Source of the DNA: Candidatus Moraniibacteriota bacterium | GTDB lineage: Bacteria > Patescibacteriota > Minisyncoccia > CAIUEV01 > JAHKAQ01 | Assembly (NCBI GenBank): GCA_014729445.1 | Contig: WJJX01000105.1 | Coordinates: forward strand, 1-28,316 | Direction of reading: 5' to 3' | Length of the DNA: 28,316 nucleotides | In this document: in pieces, positions 15,658 through 23,650 of the stretch | Layout: each line of letters opens with the position of its first letter | Numbering within the stretch: the stretch's first letter is position 1 | The notes under the pieces: model-generated | What the model was told of the DNA's origin: nothing | Databases searched by the model: none | Seen by the model: the letters and a program-made list of their open reading frames with translations, nothing else | Program-made: the position numbers and the translations under genes

Positions 15658-17517
15658 ATGTGTGGCATTAACGGAAAAATTTACTTTAACCAGGCAAAGG
15701 TTGACCAAAAATGGATTCAAATAATGAATCAAAAAATCAGCCATCGGGGTCCCGATGATTCCGGAGTTTATTTAAGCAAGGACGAAAAAGTAGGTTTAGG
15801 CCATCAAAGACTTGCTATCATTGACTTATCAAAAAAAGGAGCCCAGCCGATGAGCTATTTAAATAGGTATCACATTGTTTTTAATGGCGAAATTTACAAC
15901 TTCCAAGAACACCGCGAAAATTTAAAAAAACAAGGCTATAAGTTTAACTCCAAAACCGACACTGAAGTCATTTTGGCTCTTTACGATAAATACAAGGAAA
16001 GTTGCTTGAAATACTTAAGAGGAATGTTTGCTTTTGCAATTTATGACAAAAAAGAAAAAACAGTTTTCTGCGCTCGCGATCGAATCGGCAAAAAACCCTT
16101 TAAATATTATTTGGATAGTAACGTATTTATATTCTCCTCAGAGCTAAAATCGATTTTGACCCAGAAAGAATGCCCCAAAGAACCTGATTTCGAAGCAATT
16201 AATTATTTTTTAACTTTCACTTATTGCCCCTCGCCCTTAACCGGTTTTAGAAAAATCAAAAAGCTAGAGCCGGCTCATTATCTAAAAGTTAACTTAAAAA
16301 CCAAAAAAATTGAGAAAAAATCTTATTGGGATTTGGATTTTTCAAATAAACTGGACTTAAGCGAAGCAGAATGGCAGGAAAGAATCCTTGAAAAGTTAGA
16401 AGAATCAACAAAAATAAGAATGATCTCGGATGTGAGCATCGGCGCCTTCCTCTCCGGCGGTATCGACTCTTCGGCGGTTGTTGGAATGATGAGCCGGCTA
16501 AGCCAAAAACCAATCAAAACCTTCTCCGTAGGATTTGAAGAACAAGAGTACAATGAACTGTCTTACGCTAAAATAATCGCTGAAAAATTCAAAACCGAAC
16601 ATAGCGAAATTATCGTAAAGCCAGACAAAATCGAAGAAATTTTGCCCAAACTTGTTTATTTCTACGAAGAACCCTATGCCGACAACAGCATGCTCCCGAC
16701 TTATTATTTAAGTAAAGAGGTTAAAAAGCTCGTAACTGTAGCGCTAAACGGCGACGGAGGCGACGAAAATTTCGCCGGCTACAAACATTATGCGGTTAAT
16801 AAATTCGCCTCCCTTTACAATAATTTTAGGCCCCTAAATAATGCCTTGGTCTTTCCGTTTTTTAAATTTTTAAACAAGTTTTTAAAAAACAAATTACTCG
16901 ATAGGGCGCATTTATTTTCTAAAAGCATTAAAGAAGATGGATCAAAAAGGTATTTAAATTATCTCTATCGATTTAGTTTAGGCGATCAAAAAAAAGCGTT
17001 TGACTATTTTGCTAAATACTTTAAAACCGCCCAAAAGTTCGAAGAACTGGATCGAATGCTTTATACCGATATAAAAACTTACTTAGCAGATGATCTTATG
17101 GTTAAAATGGATATCGCAAGCATGGCCTGCGGCCTTGAAGGCCGTTCGCCCTTCCTTGACCACGAGATGCTTGAATTAACCGCTAAAATGCCGTTTAATC
17201 TAAAACTGAAAGGCCTTAACAACAAAAAGTATATTCTTAAAAAAGCCCTGGAAAAAGATAATTTTATTCCAAAAGAGGTAATGTATCGGTCAAAGAGGGG
17301 ATTTGTGGCCCCCCTAGGCCGTTGGTTCAAGGACGATAAAAACTTTCCAAAATACGCTGAATCAAAGATATTAAACAAAGATTTCTTAGAAACCAATGGT
17401 TTCGATGAACACGCAATCAAGGAAGTCTTAAACAAATGCAACAAGAATCCAGCCGATTACTATCGTCCACTGTGGACACTGCTTTGTTTAAGTGTTTGGT
17501 TTGAGGAGTATCATTGA
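15658..17517 (+). CDS. asnB: Asparagine synthase, glutamine-hydrolysing
   Basis: The protein is 619 residues, normal for AsnB. The catalytic nucleophile Cys2 is present (MCGINGKIYF), followed by the class II glutamine amidotransferase domain to about residue 190, with RGPDDSG, GHQRLAIIDLS and FNGEIYNF. The ATP-binding synthetase domain holds the PP-loop SGGIDSS at 266-272 and SVGFEEQEYNE. It transfers ammonia from glutamine to aspartate through a beta-aspartyl-AMP intermediate. Family members placed in polysaccharide clusters can instead amidate a sugar-linked acid or other surface molecule; the Wzz-like protein and glycosyltransferases just downstream make that a real alternative, but the sequence alone does not decide. 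It ends in TGA at the expected place, evidence that TGA is a stop codon here. No Shine-Dalgarno sequence precedes the start. Confidence 0.93.
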   Translation: MCGINGKIYFNQAKVDQKWIQIMNQKISHRGPDDSGVYLSKDEKVGLGHQRLAIIDLSKKGAQPMSYLNRYHIVFNGEIYNFQEHRENLKKQGYKFNSKTDTEVILALYDKYKESCLKYLRGMFAFAIYDKKEKTVFCARDRIGKKPFKYYLDSNVFIFSSELKSILTQKECPKEPDFEAINYFLTFTYCPSPLTGFRKIKKLEPAHYLKVNLKTKKIEKKSYWDLDFSNKLDLSEAEWQERILEKLEESTKIRMISDVSIGAFLSGGIDSSAVVGMMSRLSQKPIKTFSVGFEEQEYNELSYAKIIAEKFKTEHSEIIVKPDKIEEILPKLVYFYEEPYADNSMLPTYYLSKEVKKLVTVALNGDGGDENFAGYKHYAVNKFASLYNNFRPLNNALVFPFFKFLNKFLKNKLLDRAHLFSKSIKEDGSKRYLNYLYRFSLGDQKKAFDYFAKYFKTAQKFEELDRMLYTDIKTYLADDLMVKMDIASMACGLEGRSPFLDHEMLELTAKMPFNLKLKGLNNKKYILKKALEKDNFIPKEVMYRSKRGFVAPLGRWFKDDKNFPKYAESKILNKDFLETNGFDEHAIKEVLNKCNKNPADYYRPLWTLLCLSVWFEEYH

Positions 17518-17529
17518 TCCCTCAGGGTG

Positions 17530-17702
17530 AGGTTTGATAGTTAAGCTTGGGTTTTGGCCTTGGCCCAAAACCCATCCCGGCCTTCCCTTAACAAGGAAGG
17601 AGCTCATAAACGCTTGATATAAACTAAAATTCAACGCCCCCTCCCTGTGAAGGGAGGGCTGGGGTGGGTTTCTTTCAAAACCAAAACTTAGCTATCAAAC
17701 CT
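17530..17702. repeat. Inverted-duplicate element with AGGTTTGATAG ends (MITE-like)
   Basis: AGGTTTGATAG at 17530-17540 is matched by CTATCAAACCT at 17692-17702. The arms stay similar inward: TAAGxTTxGGTTTTG, then ACCCATCCCGGCCTTCCCTT against ACCCACCCCAGCCCTCCCTT on the other strand. Each arm contains its own small C/G-rich hairpin. It is the main content of the gene-free stretch 17518-17883. No transposase is present, so it would be non-autonomous. Confidence 0.65.
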
Positions 17703-17733
17703 AAGTTATCACCTACGACAAGGCCCCTTAAAT

Positions 17734-17762
17734 TTGACAAAAAAAATAAAATATGTTATTAA
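17734..17762 (+). promoter_or_regulatory. Promoter of the polysaccharide operon
   Basis: TTGACA (17734-17739) and TATTAA (17757-17762) are separated by 17 bases. The predicted start is near 17769, about 115 bases before the ATG at 17884. It is the only good promoter seen for the four plus-strand genes from 17884 to 22160. Confidence 0.7.
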
Positions 17763-17883
17763 TAAAAGCTTCATCGAGAAGCTATATTAAGTTTTTTAAT
17801 CAGGATTTCCAGATTATTCCCGCTCCGCGGGGATTATCCAGGGAAAGTCGATTATATGAATTAAAGACTTAAGTTTAATTTTT
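17763..17883 (+). other. Structured leader of the polysaccharide operon
   Basis: The leader has two potential hairpins: AGCTTC-ATCGA-GAAGCT (17767-17783 region) and CCCGCTCCGCGGGG within an imperfect longer stem (about 17808-17836). A T-run (TTTTTT, about 17791-17796) lies between them. This could modulate transcription or be chance; I see no known riboswitch. Confidence 0.3.
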
Positions 17884-18816
17884 ATGGACAGGATGGAAAA
17901 CAACAATTTAAACTATAAATCATTCAAACTGGCAATCGTAATGGCTGTAATGCTTGGCTGTTTAGTGTTTTCACTTAGCTCTTTTTTGCCAAGCAAATTC
18001 AAATCCGATTTAAGCATTTTGGTGATTCAACAGTCTGACACTAAAATGGATGCTTATTCAGCCGCCCAGTCGGCCGAATATCTAAGCGGCATTTTAGCCA
18101 AAGTGATTTATACCGATTCCTTTATCGAAGACACCTTAAACCAGGAGTCTTTTGAAAATGACTCTAATTTTATTAACCTAAAAAATAGTATTTCGGCCGA
18201 ATCCAACAAAAGAAAAGAAATTTGGGAAAATATGATTGAGGCTAGAAACGTTAACAACACCGGTATAATTGAAATAGAAACTTTTAACGAAAACGCCGAG
18301 CAGGCAAAAGTGCTGGGAAAAGCCATTGCATCAAATCTTTTGGATAACGGTAAAAACTACCATGGCGGAGGCGAGAGTATTAAATTAAAAGTTGTCGATG
18401 GTCCCAATGTTTCAACTAAAGCTAAATATCCCAATGTTTGGGCTAACTTCGGTTTTGGTTTTATCCTCGGCTTCATAGGTTCTTTAATTATGTCCTATTT
18501 TTTTAAAGGTTATGAAAATGCTTTCTTCAAACCCGAAGAAGCAGAAACCGACCGTTTAAAAGACGATAATAAAATAAAATTCAGCGATTCTAAAACAATC
18601 GCCAATCACAATTATGCCAACCCCAAGGAGCAGTTAGTTCAATCGGTTCATGGAAGCGAATCCGATTCCATGGTTAATTTTGAAAAAAATCAATCAAAAG
18701 AAATCTACTTAACCAATGAAAATATCCATTATCCTTCGGGCTACAAACAGGATTTTGAAAAAATCGATCACAGTCAGGCTAACAAAAAATACGGTGAGCT
18801 TTTTGGCGCAATCTAA
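17884..18816 (+). CDS. Wzz-like polysaccharide chain-length/co-polymerase membrane protein
   Basis: The 310-residue protein has two membrane helices, at about 16-36 and 178-202, enclosing an exported helical domain (about 37-177) that includes DAYSAAQSAEYLSGILAKVI and SNKRKEIWENMIEARNVNN. A polar cytoplasmic tail of about 105 residues follows. The two-helix layout, a conserved beta segment after the second half (GGGESIKLKVVDGPNVSTKA) and a Pro near TM2 (AKYPNVWANFGFGFILGF) match Wzz/YveK-type polysaccharide co-polymerases, which set glycan chain length. The tail is longer than usual, looks disordered, lacks Walker motifs and ends in a short tyrosine-containing segment, so there is no fused tyrosine kinase. 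First gene of a run followed at 17 bases by a radical SAM gene and two glycosyltransferases, which supports the call. Confidence 0.65.
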   Translation: MDRMENNNLNYKSFKLAIVMAVMLGCLVFSLSSFLPSKFKSDLSILVIQQSDTKMDAYSAAQSAEYLSGILAKVIYTDSFIEDTLNQESFENDSNFINLKNSISAESNKRKEIWENMIEARNVNNTGIIEIETFNENAEQAKVLGKAIASNLLDNGKNYHGGGESIKLKVVDGPNVSTKAKYPNVWANFGFGFILGFIGSLIMSYFFKGYENAFFKPEEAETDRLKDDNKIKFSDSKTIANHNYANPKEQLVQSVHGSESDSMVNFEKNQSKEIYLTNENIHYPSGYKQDFEKIDHSQANKKYGELFGAI

Positions 18817-18833
18817 TTTCAATATTTTTTTAC

Positions 18834-19880
18834 ATGAAGAAATTACTCCTAAAAGTTATCAATCTATTCCCGCCTGGACTGATTAAGGTTATCAAAAAAC
18901 TGCCCTTGATTAACGACGGTAGTTATTATTATTTCAAATTAAAAAACAGAGTGCCGATGCCCAAAAGTGCGATAATCGACGTAATGAATATCTGCAATCT
19001 CAATTGTCCGATTTGTCCCACCGGCACCAATACCTTAAAACAAAAACAAAAGCCGATGAGTCTTAAAGATTTTAAAAATATTTTAGATCAAATCCCGACT
19101 TTGCAACAGGTAAGCCTATACAACTGGGGTGAGCCTTTCTTAAATCCTGAAATCTTTAAAATCATTAAATACGCCAAAAGCCGAGGAATTTTTACCATTA
19201 TTCACTCAAATTTAAGTCTTGAAAAAAACGATGAATTTTTCGAAAAGCTTATTGATTCGGGGATTGACAGGTTGTCCGTATCCTTAGACGGAGTCAGCCG
19301 GGAAAGTTATTCCAAATACCGAAAAAACGGCAACTTTGATTTGGTGCTTAACAATCTTAAAAAGTTAGCCCGATTAAAAACTGAAAAAGGCGCAAAAAAT
19401 CCCAACCTTGTTTGGCAGTTGGTTGTCAATAAATACAATGAAGGTGAACTTAAAGAGGCTAAAAAAATAGCCAAAAAAATCAAAGTTCAGCTAAATTTTA
19501 CCGAATTTGGGGCAGGCGACAGTGTGCCTGATTTAAAGTTTAAGGGCAGTTTAAAGGAGAGAATGCAAAAATGGCTGCCGAAAAATAATGATTACAAGTA
19601 TAATCATTATCAGGGCAAATATTCGTTTCCTTTGTATAACACCCACTGCTGGATGCTTTTTAATCAACCCACCATCACTCCGGATGCCAAAGTCTATCCT
19701 TGCTGTTTTTTAACCAACCAGAAGAACGCTTTCGGCGATTTAAAAAAACAGGAATTTAAAACAATTTGGAATAATCAAAAATATACCAGCGCCCGACAAC
19801 TCTTCATAAAATCAAAACCCAAAACCAAACAGGTTCCCACTATCTGCCAAAAATGCAATAATTATAAAAAATATCGCTAA
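18834..19880 (+). CDS. Radical SAM protein with SPASM-type C-terminal cluster domain
   Basis: The 348-residue product has the radical SAM signature CNLNCPIC (C54, C58, C61) that binds the [4Fe-4S] cluster and S-adenosylmethionine. SVSLDGVSRESYSKYRKNG and the fold order YNWGEPFLNPE are typical of SPASM-family members. The C-terminal part carries additional cysteines (HCWM, VYPCCF and ICQKC), consistent with auxiliary iron-sulfur ligands. It is encoded between a Wzz-like gene and two glycosyltransferase genes and nearly abuts the next (one base between TAA 19880 and ATG 19882). This makes a role in modifying a sugar or lipid-linked glycan likely; peptide maturation is the alternative, but no precursor peptide gene is seen. 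A basic, hydrophobic N-terminus (residues 1-25) may associate with the membrane. Confidence 0.88.
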   Translation: MKKLLLKVINLFPPGLIKVIKKLPLINDGSYYYFKLKNRVPMPKSAIIDVMNICNLNCPICPTGTNTLKQKQKPMSLKDFKNILDQIPTLQQVSLYNWGEPFLNPEIFKIIKYAKSRGIFTIIHSNLSLEKNDEFFEKLIDSGIDRLSVSLDGVSRESYSKYRKNGNFDLVLNNLKKLARLKTEKGAKNPNLVWQLVVNKYNEGELKEAKKIAKKIKVQLNFTEFGAGDSVPDLKFKGSLKERMQKWLPKNNDYKYNHYQGKYSFPLYNTHCWMLFNQPTITPDAKVYPCCFLTNQKNAFGDLKKQEFKTIWNNQKYTSARQLFIKSKPKTKQVPTICQKCNNYKKYR

Positions 19881-19881
19881 A

Positions 19882-21135
19882 ATGAGAATTCTGCATATCC
19901 ACAAATCGTTTAAAAAAAACACGACCGACGGTTCGCTAAGCGCGCTTTTGGAAACCAAAAAACTCCTTGAAAAAAAAGGCCACACAGTGATCATCTTTTC
20001 AACCAAAGATAAGAAAAATTTAAAAACCGAATATGCAAAATACTTCCCTAAAAATTTTAATTATAATGAAATAAAGAGCTTTTTTAAAAAAATCTATTAT
20101 CTGCCTAAAGTTTTTTATAATCTGGAGGCCAAAAAAAACTTGGAGACTCTGATCAAAAAAGAAAAACCTCAGATTGCCCATCTCCACAGCCTTCACTTTT
20201 ATTTAAGCCCCTCGATCATAGATGTCTTAAAAAAATACAATATTCCCATTATTCACAAGCTGCCTACTTATCAGTTGTTTTGCCCCAATTATCGGTTTTT
20301 CACCCAGGGAAAAATCTGTGAAAAGTGCAAAGGCGGCAAATTTTATCACTGCGCCCTAAACAAATGCTTGAAAAACTCCTTTAAAGTAAGTCTGGTCGCC
20401 GTCTTAGAAGCCTATTTTTCAGGAATTTTTAAATTTTACCAAAAAGTAGACCTATTTTTGGCCCCCAGCCTCTTTATGCAAAAAAAAGCAATAGAGCACG
20501 GCCTAGCTCCCAATAAAGTGAAATTGCTTCGAAATGTTTTTAATTTTGACCAAATTAAGCCAGATTATCAAAACAAAAATTATTTTTTGTATTACGGTCT
20601 AATCGCCGAGGAAAAGGGGATAGAAAGCTTAATTCTAGCCGTAAATCGGCTTAAAAAAGCTCGAAAATTGGGTCAAAACAAGCTCAAAATCGCCGGAAAC
20701 GGCCCCAAAAAGCAGGAATACCAGAAAATAGTCAAAAATCTAGGCCTAAAAGAAGAAATTAAATTTGTTCCCAATCTAGCCAAAGGCTCAACAGAATGGA
20801 AAAATCTAATCAAAGAGGCCAAATTTGTCACAATTCCCTCCATTTGGTATGAAAATTCCCCCAATACCGCAACCGAAGCCATGGCCTTTGGCAAGCCCGT
20901 AATTGTCTCCAACTGCGGCGGCAGTCCGGAAATGATCGAAAACCACAAAAGCGGTTTTATTTTTGAAGCCGGCAATTCCAAAGCTTTAGCTCAAAAAATA
21001 GACCAATTGCTTAAAGATCCAAAAAAAATCAAGCAAATGGGCCAAGCCGTCAGGAAAAGAGCCGAAACCATCAACAACGAAGAGCGGTATTATGAAAAAT
21101 TAATAAGTTTTTATAAAGCTTTGGCCAACCGTTAA
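19882..21135 (+). CDS. Glycosyltransferase family 4 (GT-B fold)
   Basis: The 417-residue protein shows the GT4 order: an N-terminal Rossmann domain with the acceptor-side segment GSLSALLETKKLLEKKGH, and a C-terminal donor domain. The donor domain includes YYGLIAEEKGIESLILAV, the pyrophosphate region LKIAGNGPKKQEYQKIV, and the E-x7-E type motif ENSPNTATEAMAFGKPVI followed by NCGGSPEMI. A small Cys-rich patch (FCPNYRFF...CEKCKGG...HCALNKC, about 135-165) is seen in a subset of GT4 enzymes and may bind a metal. It would transfer a nucleotide-activated sugar with retention to a lipid- or glycan-linked acceptor on the cytoplasmic face. It is translationally close to the radical SAM gene and 32 bases before a GT2 gene, all in the same operon. 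Confidence 0.9.
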   Translation: MRILHIHKSFKKNTTDGSLSALLETKKLLEKKGHTVIIFSTKDKKNLKTEYAKYFPKNFNYNEIKSFFKKIYYLPKVFYNLEAKKNLETLIKKEKPQIAHLHSLHFYLSPSIIDVLKKYNIPIIHKLPTYQLFCPNYRFFTQGKICEKCKGGKFYHCALNKCLKNSFKVSLVAVLEAYFSGIFKFYQKVDLFLAPSLFMQKKAIEHGLAPNKVKLLRNVFNFDQIKPDYQNKNYFLYYGLIAEEKGIESLILAVNRLKKARKLGQNKLKIAGNGPKKQEYQKIVKNLGLKEEIKFVPNLAKGSTEWKNLIKEAKFVTIPSIWYENSPNTATEAMAFGKPVIVSNCGGSPEMIENHKSGFIFEAGNSKALAQKIDQLLKDPKKIKQMGQAVRKRAETINNEERYYEKLISFYKALANR

Positions 21136-21167
21136 TTTAAGTCTAATTTAAATTAATCACCTCAATT

Positions 21168-22160
21168 ATGCTTCAAAATCCCGTCAAAAATGCAAAAATC
21201 AGTGTGATAACCACCGTCTACAACGGCGAAAAGTTTTTAGCTCAAACCATTGAATCTATCCTAAATCAATCCTACAAAAACTTTGAATATATTATAATCG
21301 ACGACGCCTCCAAAGATTCAAGCGTTGAAATTATCAAGAAATTCAAGCAAAAAGACCCGAGAATCAAATTTTTTAAAAACCCGAAAAACCAGGGCATTAC
21401 CAAATCCCTAAATTCGGCCCTAAAAAAAGCCAAAGGAGAATACATCGCCGTTATCGATCACGACGACGTCGCCCAAAAAGAAAGACTTCAAACAGAAGCC
21501 GACTTCTTAAACCAAAACCCGGATATTTTTCTTGTTGGAACCTGGTCCAAATACATTAACCAAAACGGAGAAGTTAAAAGCTACTTTAAGCCGAAATTAG
21601 ATCATAAAACTTTAAAAAAAAAGCTTCTGACTCTAAATCCCATCTTTCATCCTTCGATTATGTTTAGAAATCAAGGAGATTTATTTTATCGAGAAAAAAT
21701 CTTTTTTTGCCATGACTTGGACTTCTGCCAAAGATTGGTCACCGACGGCAAAAAATTGGCCAACATTCCTCAATTTTTAACCAATTATCGCATTTACGAC
21801 AAACAAACTTCAATGAAAAATTTGATTCATCAAAAACTTTTCGCCCAAAAATCCAATGAATTTTACAAGCAGAGACTCAAAAACAAAAAAGACAACTATG
21901 CCGAATTCGACCCCAGTGAAATTTTCAAACTAAACACCGACAATTTGGACAGTGAATTTATTTTAAGAAATCATATTTCCTTAAATTTCCGCCAAAACAA
22001 ATTCCAAAAAACCCGAAAGCTTTGTCGAAAACACTTCAAACAATTCGGCTTTTCAAGCCGGATTCTAATTTTCTATTTAACTTCCTTTTTGCCCAAAAAA
22101 CTAATCCGGTTTTTAAGAAAAAAAGCCGGCTATTTAATTAAGTTGAAGCTGCAGGGGTAG
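21168..22160 (+). CDS. Glycosyltransferase family 2 (GT-A fold)
   Basis: The 330-residue protein opens with the GT2 pattern ISVITTVYNGEKFLAQTIES, the nucleotide-binding IIIDDASKDSS, and the DxD-type metal site IDHDDVA near residue 98. The catalytic-domain LSF follows with VGTWSKYINQNG and CHDLDFCQRL. A basic C-terminus (KKLIRFLRKKAGYLIKLKLQ) may bind the membrane surface; there is no clear membrane helix. GT2 enzymes of this length usually add one sugar with inversion during O-antigen-like or capsule synthesis. It is the last gene of the polysaccharide operon and converges on the AbiEii-like gene, with only 14 bases between stop codons and no evident terminator. Confidence 0.92.
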   Translation: MLQNPVKNAKISVITTVYNGEKFLAQTIESILNQSYKNFEYIIIDDASKDSSVEIIKKFKQKDPRIKFFKNPKNQGITKSLNSALKKAKGEYIAVIDHDDVAQKERLQTEADFLNQNPDIFLVGTWSKYINQNGEVKSYFKPKLDHKTLKKKLLTLNPIFHPSIMFRNQGDLFYREKIFFCHDLDFCQRLVTDGKKLANIPQFLTNYRIYDKQTSMKNLIHQKLFAQKSNEFYKQRLKNKKDNYAEFDPSEIFKLNTDNLDSEFILRNHISLNFRQNKFQKTRKLCRKHFKQFGFSSRILIFYLTSFLPKKLIRFLRKKAGYLIKLKLQG

Positions 22161-22174
22161 GCTTTAATTGGTCG

Positions 22175-22795
22175 TTAGTTGGTTTTTTTCACAACCTTTT
22201 CCAAAAAGCCCTCCACTTCGCTAAGTTCGACTTGGAATCCATCAGAAAACTCAATCTCCTCCTCCTCAATATCATCAAAATAAACCAAACTCTTCAAAAC
22301 TAATGCTTCGTCTAAATTTGGAAATTTTTCCCTTAACTTGATCAATAGTTCCTCTAACTTATATTTCTTCAAAATGAAATATAAATCAATATAGTCCTTA
22401 CTTGTCGCTCTACTAGTTATCGCGTTTAATTTCATCAAAGCAATATCTAAAACACTCGCCAATTTCAAATTTTCATCACTTACAAAATCTTCAATTAAAT
22501 CAACCTTTAAAGTAAAAAAGCTCAACTTGACATTCTCCCCAATAATAACAGTAAGCGTATTCTCTTCTTCCTGAATTTTATTAATCTCAAAATTTTTAAA
22601 AACATCTTTTATCATTTGGAATAACTTTTGTGTATCAATATCTTTTTTCGAAAAAAAATCAAAATCAACACTATCTCGATGTCCTATTTGAAGAGCAAGC
22701 GCAGTTCCTCCTCCAAGATAAAAATCCTTTTTAAAATTTTTTAAATATTTAACAACCTCTAACCGTTCTTTGTCGAGTATTTTGTAATATAGCAT
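22175..22795 (-). CDS. AbiEii-family nucleotidyltransferase (toxin-like)
   Basis: I start at the ATG at 22795 (206 aa), where MLYYKILDKERLEVVKYL fits the family; an ATG at 22816 would add seven hydrophobic residues. The nucleotidyltransferase signature is complete: YLGGGTALALQIGHRDSVDFDFF (split as GGGTAL, GHRDS and the metal-binding DFD). The third acidic region KVDLIEDF and the ASVLDIALMKLNAI segment, typical of AbiEii, follow. AbiEii proteins act as growth-inhibiting nucleotidyltransferases in type IV toxin-antitoxin and abortive-infection systems. The gene starts inside the end of the upstream DUF6922-like gene (47-base overlap), so the two are translationally coupled. The usual AbiEi antitoxin is absent, so the DUF6922 protein is the natural candidate partner. 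Some family members are also thought to be nucleotide-modifying house-keepers. Confidence 0.87.
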   Translation of the reverse strand: MLYYKILDKERLEVVKYLKNFKKDFYLGGGTALALQIGHRDSVDFDFFSKKDIDTQKLFQMIKDVFKNFEINKIQEEENTLTVIIGENVKLSFFTLKVDLIEDFVSDENLKLASVLDIALMKLNAITSRATSKDYIDLYFILKKYKLEELLIKLREKFPNLDEALVLKSLVYFDDIEEEEIEFSDGFQVELSEVEGFLEKVVKKTN

Positions 22796-23036
22796 CTTTA
22801 TTAAAATCAAGAACAATTGACCAATAATTAAGTGACTTTTTATTCCATTCCCCTGAATAAGATCTATTAATCACTTCTAAAATCTCGCTTCTTGAATAAT
22901 TATCAAACAGCCAATTTATCGCCTGCTTACTCCCTAAATTCAAGATATTTAAAATTATCACTTTCTTATCCTTTTCTAAATCTATCTTAGAAAAATCGTA
23001 AGACCACAAAAAAGGCTTAATGAAATTTGGAAGCAT
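22749..23036 (-). CDS. DUF6922-like small protein, candidate antitoxin for AbiEii-like enzyme
   Basis: The 95-residue protein has the pattern I associate with DUF6922: an N-terminal PNFIKPFLWSYDFSKIDLEKD, then IILNILNLGSKQAINWLF, then YSRSEILEVINRS and NYWSIVLDFNK. It is hydrophilic and helical, with no membrane part. In other genomes such proteins are commonly encoded beside AbiEii-like nucleotidyltransferases; here the reading frame runs 47 bases into the AbiEii-like gene. The last residues (NTRQRTVRGC) lie within the overlap and look less conserved. A TATAAT on the minus strand about 26 bases upstream is the likely -10 box. I infer that it controls the neighbouring enzyme, as antitoxin or specificity factor; that role is not established to my knowledge. 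Confidence 0.7.
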   Translation of the reverse strand: MLPNFIKPFLWSYDFSKIDLEKDKKVIILNILNLGSKQAINWLFDNYSRSEILEVINRSYSGEWNKKSLNYWSIVLDFNKDAILQNTRQRTVRGC

Positions 23037-23061
23037 AATATTTATTAATTCTCACACTGCT

Positions 23062-23067
23062 ATTATA
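23062..23067 (-). promoter_or_regulatory. Likely -10 box of the DUF6922/AbiEii-like operon
   Basis: The complement of 23062-23067 is TATAAT, 26 bases before the ATG at 23036. No good -35 box sits 16-18 bases upstream, so the promoter may need an activator or be weak. Confidence 0.45.
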
Positions 23068-23152
23068 GCATTTTAAATAATTTTCACCATAAGCCAGACC
23101 GAATCGTCACCAGCCGCTAAGCCGACTACTAAGTAAACAGTCACCTGAAAAC

Positions 23153-23210
23153 TTGACCAAACCCTCCAAAAATGGTATTTTTTATAGCTTTCAAAAGATT
23201 TTTTTGAAAG
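23153..23210 (+). promoter_or_regulatory. Promoter-plus-hairpin module in the spacer 23037-23374
   Basis: TTGACC (23153-23158) and TATTTT (23176-23181) have a 17-base spacer ending in TGG, an extended -10. A 9-bp stem CTTTCAAAA (23188-23196) / TTTTGAAAG (23202-23210) begins at about the predicted start. No gene follows on the plus strand before 24996. The rest of this 338-base spacer holds a small GTCGGC/GCCGAC hairpin (about 23282-23299), a family C repeat and otherwise nothing I recognise. Confidence 0.4.
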
Positions 23211-23231
23211 TCTAAAAATTGATCTAATTTC

Positions 23232-23279
23232 TTAGTCAGCTGTCCGCGGATTATAATAACCCAAGCGTTTAAAAACGCG
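23232..23279 (+). repeat. Repeat family C, copy 1 (partial)
   Basis: AGTCAGCTGTCCGCGG followed by ATTATAATAACC and AAGCGTTTAAAAACGC resembles the left half of the longer palindromic element at 27320-27396 (CAGCTATCCGCC, ATTATAATAACC, AAGGCGTTCCAAACGCC). The inner GCGTTT/AAACGC hairpin is kept; the right outer arm is missing. Confidence 0.55.
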
Positions 23280-23374
23280 CCGTCGGCACCATAGCCGACA
23301 AAATCGCCGCTCTTTGCAACCCTTTTCCCAACTCCAAATCAAAACCCTTCCACCCCATTCAAAAAAAATTTATT

Positions 23375-23650
23375 TCACCTTCCATAATTCAACCTCTCTC
23401 TTATCATCCCATCACTCCTATGAACAAATAATTCCGTCTTTTTGTCTCTGGCCAGCTTCTTCCCAAAGTCAATTGCTTCTTTTTGAGTATCAAAAACTCT
23501 GAATGATTTTTTAGAATCTAATCGTTTAATTACCCAATTACTGTTATCATAAACAATATGCCACGCCAAAAGACCCTTTCTTACAGCTTTTTCATAGGCT
23601 TTAATCTGAGGATTATTTAAATTTCTACGTTTTAAAGTTATTTCTTTCAT
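23375..23650 (-). CDS. DUF2188 domain protein
   Basis: The 91-residue protein matches the DUF2188 pattern: LAWHIVYDNSNWVIKRLDSK, then FRVFDTQKEAIDFGKKLARD, then TELFVHRSDGMIRERLNYG. These are a W-x-V-K strand, an EAI helix and the final HxxDGxIRE strand. A basic N-terminus (MKEITLKRRN) precedes the domain. DUF2188 is widespread and lacks a clear function. Here its ATG lies 26 bases inside the end of the zeta-like kinase gene, so the two are translationally coupled. A basic protein of this size overlapping a toxin-like kinase gene is a plausible antitoxin or accessory factor, but that is inference from the arrangement. No sign of decay. Confidence 0.85.
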   Translation of the reverse strand: MKEITLKRRNLNNPQIKAYEKAVRKGLLAWHIVYDNSNWVIKRLDSKKSFRVFDTQKEAIDFGKKLARDKKTELFVHRSDGMIRERLNYGR

